This document shows, in pieces, positions 57,608-64,000 of a DNA stretch of 64,000 bases. The DNA comes from Uranotaenia lowii (lineage: Eukaryota > Arthropoda > Insecta > Diptera > Culicidae): positions 22,273,337 to 22,337,336 of the forward strand of contig NC_073691.1 of the NCBI RefSeq assembly GCF_029784155.1, written 5' to 3'. How positions within the stretch are numbered: position 1 is the stretch's first letter; the number at the start of each line of letters is the position of its first letter. The position numbers and the translations under genes are program-made. Below the pieces are notes generated by a model. It saw nothing but the letters and a program-made list of their open reading frames with translations, made no database searches and was not told where the DNA came from.

Positions 57608-58934
57608 AATAACAATTTTATGAAAGCTTACCACATTGGAGGCCAGTTTATGATTGCGAGGTTCAACTTACCTGAAAAAAGATGAAAGAAGTAAAAATTA
57701 GCTTCATAAGAAAAATTTTGGAGAAAAATCGATTTAATCTTATTAAGACACCATTCGAATGGTTGTTGAGAAAACCATGTCAAACTCCCTTAGAACGACA
57801 GATTAAAAAAAAAATATAAAAAAACTTGAATGCAAAAAAATTATAATCGCTTTCGAAATTCATCCCAAATGAATTATATTTATTTTTGAGACAACACAAA
57901 TCCTTCCGCTTGACGAGCTAGGCTTATCGAGAATAAACCCGACTTCTAGAAAACTCCTAAACATGATAAAAAGTTATTCTAACCTTGGTGTACGAAATAA
58001 GAAAATTTAAAAAAAAATGCTTCCTGAGGGTAAAAAAAAAAATTGTCATCCACTTCCGCATGGGAAAGTGGACCTTCCCCTCTCAAAAGCGGACAAATCC
58101 CCACAAATCAAGCAGATAAGAATCAAGAAAACCGGAAGACGAAAGCAGGGAAAAAAGCTTACCCTCAAAAAGTGAAGAAAAAAAAAACAGAAAAAAAATC
58201 CCAAGAAAGGGCACCTCGACCGAGTGAATGGGCAACTTTTTACGACCGTTTTCCGGATTTTCCCCGAACTCCTCCTGGCATATGAGAGTGTGTGCCTGGC
58301 TGTCTGTCAGTCGCATACTTTTATTTTGTTTATCGTCTGTTGTGAATCCCGGCTCTGCAAATGGTTGATGGTGCGAAACGCAATAAATGAATGAAATGAG
58401 TGTTTTCTTCGCCGCTCGAAGATTTGTGACTCTCGAGCTTTGACTCGGGGAAAAAAATGGAAGAAGGGATTTGATTCAGAAAGTAGGAGTCAGATCTTTG
58501 GCGCCAGACCTTCGATTTGTTGGAAAGGTTGTTTTTTTGGGATATGAAATAATAAAATTTGGCAAAATAAGGAATAATCAGAACAAAATTCGAAAGTCAG
58601 AATGAAAAAAAAATCGTTAAAATTCATTTTAAGTTGAAAATATGAGGAGGAAACATAAAAATGTGGCTCAACCATAAACTGTTAAAGATCTTTTCCCTGG
58701 TAGTAAAATTCACACGCATCCATTTAGACACCTTCTTCCCTGTTTATTCAGTCATATATAACCCTTATATGAAAATAGAAAATAGAGAGGAAGAAATCAC
58801 ATCAAAAGACGTCGACGAATAGAATACATTTATTATCCAATTTAATAGACCTGAGATGTGATGCCGTCCACAAATTTGGTTTGCCTATAACAAAACCCCT
58901 AAAAGTCTACCCAAAAAAAGGTGGCCCTCCTATC
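57608..58934. other. No confirmed gene; GC-richer patch 58030-58440
   Basis: The overlapping open frames 58043-58285 (+) and 58083-58316 (-) are complementary to each other and rich in Lys or Phe/Leu from A/T tracts. Neither has a domain I recognise. Confidence 0.4.
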
Positions 58935-59110
58935 AGGGTTTGTTTTTGGAACACATCTGGATGTGGTCGAAAAAGCATTTTTTTTTATTTTCAATTTCGT
59001 TCTCTGGTTTTATCGAAACAGATGGTGTCAATATTTGGACTTTATTTGTCCAGGTTTCAGACAAAATATTGCCGGTCTTTCGCATTTCAACTGGCACAAA
59101 TCTAGCTGAA
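58935..59110 (+). repeat. Dispersed repeat, member A (inverted partner at 63650-63815)
   Basis: GAACACATCTGGATGTGG, GATGGTGTCAATATTTGGAC, AAAATATTGCCGG, CATTTCAACTGGCACAAATC align with the reverse complement of 63650-63815 (GAACACATCTGGATATGG, GACGGTGTCAATATTTGAAC, AAATATTGCCAGG). The pair brackets satellite array 7 and the 41-aa peptide gene. Confidence 0.7.
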
Positions 59111-59287
59111 TCGATTCCCTTGAGCCGTCTCGAGGATAAAATCTATCATTTGTTTTAAATTTTTTTTTTTATTGGAACAGGGCATTTTCGTTTGAAATAT
59201 TTTATCTGTTTTTTGGCAAAAGATTAGAAACAGCTGAGCTCATTAAAGAGACGACAAAGCAAAGAAAATTGAAAATATGTAAGTTTA

Positions 59288-60861
59288 TTTTGACAATTTT
59301 GACAATTTTGACAATTTTGACAATTTTGACAATTTTGACAATTTTGACAATTTTGACAATTTTGACAATTTTGACAATTTTGACAATTTTGACAATTTTG
59401 ACAATTTTGACAATTTTGACAATTTTGACAATTTTGACAATTTTGACAATTTTGACAATTTTGACAATTTTGACAATTTTGACAATTTTGACAATTTTGA
59501 CAATTTTGACAATTTTGACAATTTTGACAATTTTGACAATTTTGACAATTTTGACAATTTTGACAATTTTGACAATTTTGACAATTTTGACAATTTTGAC
59601 AATTTTGACAATTTTGACAATTTTGACAATTTTGACAATTTTGACAATTTTGACAATTTTGACAATTTTGACAATTTTGACAATTTTGACAATTTTGACA
59701 ATTTTGACAATTTTGACAATTTTGACAATTTTGACAATTTTGACAATTTTGACAATTTTGACAATTTTGACAATTTTGACAATTTTGACAATTTTGACAA
59801 TTTTGACAATTTTGACAATTTTGACAATTTTGACAATTTTGACAGTTTTGACAATTTTGACAATTTTGACAATTTGACAATTTTGACAATTTTGACAATT
59901 TTGACAATTTTGACAATTTTGACAATTTTGACAATTTTGACAATTTTGACAATTTTGACAATTTTGACAATTTTGACAATTTTGACAATTTTGACAATTT
60001 TGACAATTTTGACAATGTTGACAATTTTGACAATTTTGACAATTTTGACAATTTTGACAATTTTGACAATTTTGACAATTTTGACAATTTTGACAATTTT
60101 GACAATTTTGACAATTTTGACAATTTTGACAGTTTTGACAATTTTGACAATTTTGACAATTTGACAATTTTGACAATTTTGACAATTTTGACAATTTTGA
60201 CAATTTTGACAATTTTGACAATTTTGACAATTTTGACAATTTTGACAATTTTGACAATTTTGACAATTTTGACAATTTTGACAATTTTGACAATTTTGAC
60301 AATTTTGACAATTTTGACAATTTTGACAATTTTGACAATTTTGACAATTTTGACAATTTTGACAATTTTGACAATTTTGACAATTTTGACAATTTTGACA
60401 ATTTTGACAATTTTGACAATTTTGACAATTTTGACAATTTTGACAATTTTGACAATTTTGACAATTTTGACAATTTTGACAATTTTGACAATTTTGACAA
60501 TTTTGACAATTTTGACAATTTTGACAATTTTCACAATTTTCACAATTTTGACAATTTTGACAATTTTGACAATTTCGACAATTTTGACAATTTTGACAAT
60601 TTTGACAATTTTGACAATTTTGACAATTTTGACAATTTTGACAATTTTGACAATTTTGACAATTTTGACAATTTTGACAATTTTGACAATTTTGACAATT
60701 TTGACAATTTTGACAATTTTGACAATTTTGACAATTTTGACAATTTTGACAATTTTGACAATTTTGACAATTTTGACAATTTTGACAATTTTGACAATTT
60801 TGACAATTTTGACAATTTTGACAATTTTGACAATTTTGACAATTTTGACCATTTTGACATT
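59288..60861. repeat. 9-bp satellite array 7, inverted orientation
   Basis: About 175 units of TTTTGACAA on the plus strand. AGTTTTGACAATTTTGACAA followed three units later by an 8-bp unit (AATTTGACAA) occurs at 59843-59877 and again at 60131-60164, 287 bp apart, marking a duplicated segment. No MKLL-type peptide gene adjoins it. The nearest gene is the 41-aa peptide gene 1.4 kb away. Confidence 0.97.
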
Positions 60862-61224
60862 TCTTAATCATATTTGTTAGTTGAGAAATGTTCAATTTCA
60901 ACATGACAATTCTCATTTATAGACGATTAATTATGTTAATTTTAAATTTATTTTCAGCATTTCGATGAAATTGATTGGTGAAATTTGAAGCCGTCAACCA
61001 ACGCAATTATCGATTTTCAAAAACATTTTATTATGAAAACTAAACTCAAACAATTTTTTTTTGTTTATATTCATGGACAATTTTGTTTTACTTTTACAAA
61101 AATAAGTAAGTTTCTGTGCCAAAAAAAAAAGATTTTTGCAATTTTATTGTCCTTTTTTCAAATTTCTTATTTTCTTAAGAAATGGAAAATAATCAGTTAA
61201 TATACCATGGGTTAGTTAGTCAGA
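60862..61224. other. No recognised gene
   Basis: AT-rich flank of satellite array 7. Confidence 0.45.
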
Positions 61225-61620
61225 ATTTTTCAGCAAGTACCCGGGCCGGAAAAATCCGGACTATTTTATCTTAAAACCTTGAAAAACCTGTGCATTCGAT
61301 TCCAAAATGTCGACCAAAAATCTTGGCAATTACCGGGCAAATTTTGCCCAAGCCCAGGAATTTGTGGACCACAACCAGGAAACACAAACCAAGAAAAAAA
61401 TTTGAAAAAAAAATTCTTCATCAGCACCTTTTACATCACATCTGAGGCTTTCAAAAAAGTTTACATGATTATATTTATAAAAATGGCTCAAACAATGTCG
61501 TTTCAGACGCACAAATAAAAAAAAAATCATCGCAATTTGTTTTTTTGTTTGTTTGTTTGTTTAAGTTAAAAAAAGTGATTAAATCCGGGCGAAATTAGGG
61601 CTTTTTCCCCTGTAGAAAGC
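61225..61620 (+). repeat. Dispersed CCGGGC-rich repeat, member B
   Basis: Aligns with 54490-54860 in the first part (TTTTTCAGCAAGTACCCGGG, CCGGAAAAATCCGG, TTACCGGGCAAATTTTG) and ends with AAATCCGGGCGAAATTAGGG. A TTTG microsatellite lies at 61540-61563. Confidence 0.6.
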
Positions 61621-62272
61621 ACTGCGAAATTTCTATCGTATTTATGCAGAAAAATAAAAAAAAAATTGAAAAATTTTCAATACGCATTTTCTTGGGGATA
61701 TCACAATTGTTGAATGGCAGATTTGTTATTTCACTTTCCATATTTCAAATATTTTAAATTTTCCAACAAATTCCAAGCAACTGAGAGAGGAATCTCCAAA
61801 AGATGAACAATTTAATTGAACGGTGTTTAGGAAAGGGTAAAAAAACTTTTTTTAATAGTCGCTTTTGAAAAAAAGCCTGAAAAGTTCAAACAAATCTTTT
61901 TCAAGTAATGTGCGCTATCCATAATTTTATTGAAAATATAAATTTATCTGAATTTTTATGCAATGATTGACAGTTTTATCTTTGCATTGCTGTTTTGAGA
62001 AACTTAAAACAAAAACTGTAAGTTCGATTTAGTTTTTCAAGATGTGAGAAATCTGGATAGAAAATATATGCGTTCAAAAGTTGTTGTTTAAATTGGCATA
62101 AGGAATCCAAAATTTCAACCGATAGTTTTAAGTCTAATTTGCCGCCACTAACAAGTCTTATTCGAATTTAAATTTTGAGATTCTTAGAAAGAAATTTCGG
62201 ATTTGTAAATAAAGTATAAGCCAGTTAAACTTTAATCTTAATAAAACGTCATTGCTTATAATTCCAGTAACA
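61621..62272. other. No recognised gene
   Basis: AT-rich. It ends at the probable poly(A) signal of the 41-aa peptide gene. Confidence 0.45.
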
Positions 62273-62278
62273 TTTAAT
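62273..62278 (-). terminator. Probable poly(A) signal of the 41-aa peptide gene
   Basis: ATTAAA at 62278..62273, about 31 bases after the stop codon; a common variant of AATAAA. Confidence 0.45.
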
Positions 62279-62308
62279 CAAACCATTTCAATCCTTGAAC
62301 ACTTGACT

Positions 62309-62490
62309 TCACTTTCCTTGGTCCCACATGATCTGGTCCATGAATGATTTTCCCTGTAAAATTCAATAAGTTACTAATCAAAGAAAAAAGAGCTAATTTG
62401 TGGACTTACCCCTGTACGAAACGCCATCGAACCTTGGACGATGGCCATCATGACCAGGGCCAGAGCCAGAGCTGCATGTTGGAATTTCAT
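62309..62490 (-). CDS. Small secreted peptide precursor, 2 exons, 41 aa, Cys-free
   Basis: Exon 1, 62410..62490, encodes MKFQHAALALALVMMAIVQG SMAFRTG. The 56-bp intron has a GTAAGT donor and TTACAG acceptor in phase 0. Exon 2, 62309..62353, encodes GKSFMDQIMWDQGK then TGA. The leader matches that of the 88-aa Cys-rich precursor almost residue for residue, and the 5' UTR (AAGACTCTCGAAGC) and core promoter also match, but exon 2 is unrelated and has no Cys. If cleaved after QGSMA, the mature peptide is about 18 residues. The downstream exon could have been replaced by exon shuffling or lost by alternative acceptor use; a longer isoform reading into another exon cannot be excluded. Function is unknown. 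Confidence 0.75.
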
Positions 62491-62529
62491 TTTTGGAAGA
62501 TCTAGCTTCGAGAGTCTTGGAATCTTGAA

Positions 62530-62563
62530 TGATGATCCAAACCGAGGCCATTTCCAATTTATA
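62530..62563 (-). promoter_or_regulatory. Core promoter of the 41-aa peptide gene
   Basis: TATAAATTGG from 62563 and TCATTC with A at 62530, 33 bases apart, the same spacing as in the 44.6 kb paralog. Confidence 0.75.
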
Positions 62564-62569
62564 ATGAAA

Positions 62570-63649
62570 TGATAACAAAAAAAAAATGGTCAAACTGCAT
62601 AGACTGCAAACCTTTTTGAGAAATTTTTCAGCTAAATCAATACTCATAAATACATTTGGAGGTATTTTATTCAGAAACGCAAACAATTGTGAAGAAAGCA
62701 GCGAACCAGGGAAGAATTTTAAAGACAGATGTGTTGGACTGAAACATGTCTTATTGTTAAAATTTTCTAATGAGATCTATTGAAAAAAAAGGAATCCAAA
62801 TTTCACACTTGGCTTTGAATCTTTCTTACTGATTTTGATCTCTTTTAAGTAAAAGATTTTCAGTTCCTCATATTGATAACTCTTTTATACTTTCAACGGC
62901 GAAATTTTTTATTGAAATTCTAATCTTATCAGCTTTTTCAATCTATCGGGCAGTGAAAACAATTTTTGTTCAAACTTTCGATGTTTCGGTGGTTTATTTC
63001 ACCTTTGTTAAGTATTCCATACAGGTTTTTAGTGTATTAGTCGATGTTTTTCACCAAAAAATGGCAGTTTCGTAACATAAAAAAATATTCAAATGAGACA
63101 AAAAAAGACCGTTTTGTAGGTTAATTCAATTTTCATATCTACTCCAACAATTGTATCATACATTGAAAAAATGCAAACCTTCATAAAATCTTTGATAAAT
63201 GTGAAATGAATCACCGAAATGTCGGAAGATAAAACGATAATATCTGCCCAAAAGATTGAAAGGCCGATAAATATTTTTTAAATCTAGAAAACGAATAATA
63301 ACTTTAAATCTTTTCAGTTATATTATTCTCAACATTTGAAACGAAAATTTAAACAAACATAAAAGGTTTAAAAATCAGAAAAAATAAAGGAAAAATCTTT
63401 GCCCTATCATCTATTGAATTGAAAATTTTGAGGATACCAGGAAAATTCAAAATGTTAGCAACAAGTCGTTTTGTGGCAAGTTTTCAGTTGTGCTTCATCT
63501 GTTATCTGTATAAAAAAATTCTCAAGTGTTCTTTCGATTGTTTGTTATTAAGTCAGCTGCAATATTCCTTGTGTAAAAACAAAACGCTGAAATGTGCCAT
63601 TTTTTTGGAAGTAAATAATTTGAAAACAAATAACAGATTTAATGCCCTG
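62570..63649. other. No recognised gene
   Basis: AT-rich. Open frames 62586-62783 and 63419-63730 have no recognisable domains. Confidence 0.45.
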
Positions 63650-63815
63650 AGGTTCGATACAGATTTGTTGCCTGCCAGTTGGACTTCGAATTGCCTGGCA
63701 ATATTTAGCTTCAAGTCCCGACAACTTTAGTTCAAATATTGACACCGTCTGGCTCGAAACCTGAAAAAATAAATGTTGGAAACCTTCAGCCATATCCAGA
63801 TGTGTTCAGAAAAAA
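63650..63815 (-). repeat. Dispersed repeat, member B (inverted partner of 58935-59110)
   Basis: See the partner entry. This copy continues to about 63815 with no gene visible to the window end at 64000. Confidence 0.7.
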
Positions 63816-64000
63816 CAACCCGTCAAGAGGAAGAACATTGACCTCAATAAGACTTGCCAGCTTATTTTTTTCTAAACAATACTTTAAATTTTTTTCTCAA
63901 CAGTTTAGAAGATCTAAATTGACTTATATCTCCAAAAATAAAAATTCAAATAAGGCGATTTTGAAAATCATCTACAGAACAAGCAATCTTTATCAAATTA

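Noticed and set aside
58043..58316. Overlapping Lys-rich (+) and Phe-rich (-) open frames
   Set aside because: They are mirror images driven by A-runs, with no domain or start context that favours either.
62393..62686. A 97-aa minus-strand open frame overlapping the 41-aa peptide gene
   Set aside because: It is a different frame from the leader exon; the leader, splice sites and promoter support the 41-aa gene instead.

Overview
This 64 kb window is eukaryotic nuclear DNA, AT-rich and gene-poor, most likely from a dipteran insect and probably mosquito-like. The evidence is short GT-AG introns, TATA boxes about 30 bases upstream of TCAGT/TCATTC initiators, AATAAA poly(A) signals, tiny secreted-peptide genes, and a dense mixture of transposons: a pogo-like DDE transposon, a Ty3/gypsy relic, tRNA-derived SINEs, TTAA MITEs and foldback elements. 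The genus is not identifiable from the sequence alone.

Two themes dominate. (1) Seven arrays of a 9-bp satellite (AAAATTGTC / GACAATTTT), about 14 kb in total, lie at 1.2-2.7, 7.9-10.9, 13.0-18.2, 21.9-22.5, 26.6-28.4, 32.9-33.4 and 59.3-60.9 kb. The array-long open frames in them are artefacts of the 9-bp period. (2) Five minus-strand copies of a small intronless secreted cationic peptide gene (signal MKLLSLLILAMVVVCTLG) sit at 6.0, 11.1, 18.4, 28.6 and 33.8 kb. Each has a satellite array starting about 180-210 bp past its stop codon; in copy 1 a 3.1 kb insertion now separates them. The repeating unit is therefore [gene + downstream satellite]. Copies 1 and 2 are a near-identical recent 5,130-bp tandem duplication, copies 3 and 4 have divergent mature regions, and copy 5 has a nonsense mutation. 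All five share a TATA box, an initiator and roughly 110 bp of upstream promoter.

A second family of small secreted peptides has three members: a 3' fragment at the left edge (+), an 88-aa cysteine-rich precursor at 44.6 kb (-) and a 41-aa cysteine-free precursor at 62.4 kb (-). The last two share signal peptide, 5' UTR and core promoter but have unrelated mature parts.

The region 34.8-43.1 kb is transposon territory seeded in a 7-bp GATATCA-type microsatellite. It holds a 5.3 kb pogo-like transposon with 26-bp inverted ends and an apparently intact 719-aa three-exon transposase, with a SINE inside it, followed by a 2.67 kb foldback element with 590-bp arms. The region 45.8-50.8 kb is a broken gypsy-type gag-pol (minus) interrupted by a SINE, which is interrupted by a MITE, which is interrupted by a TTAA-flanked MITE. 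The region 51.6-54.2 kb is a tandem repeat of about 145 bp split by a 1.2 kb solo-LTR-like insertion with a 4-bp target duplication. An 80-bp minisatellite lies at 20.4-21.3 kb. The remainder is AT-rich intergenic DNA in which I recognise no genes.
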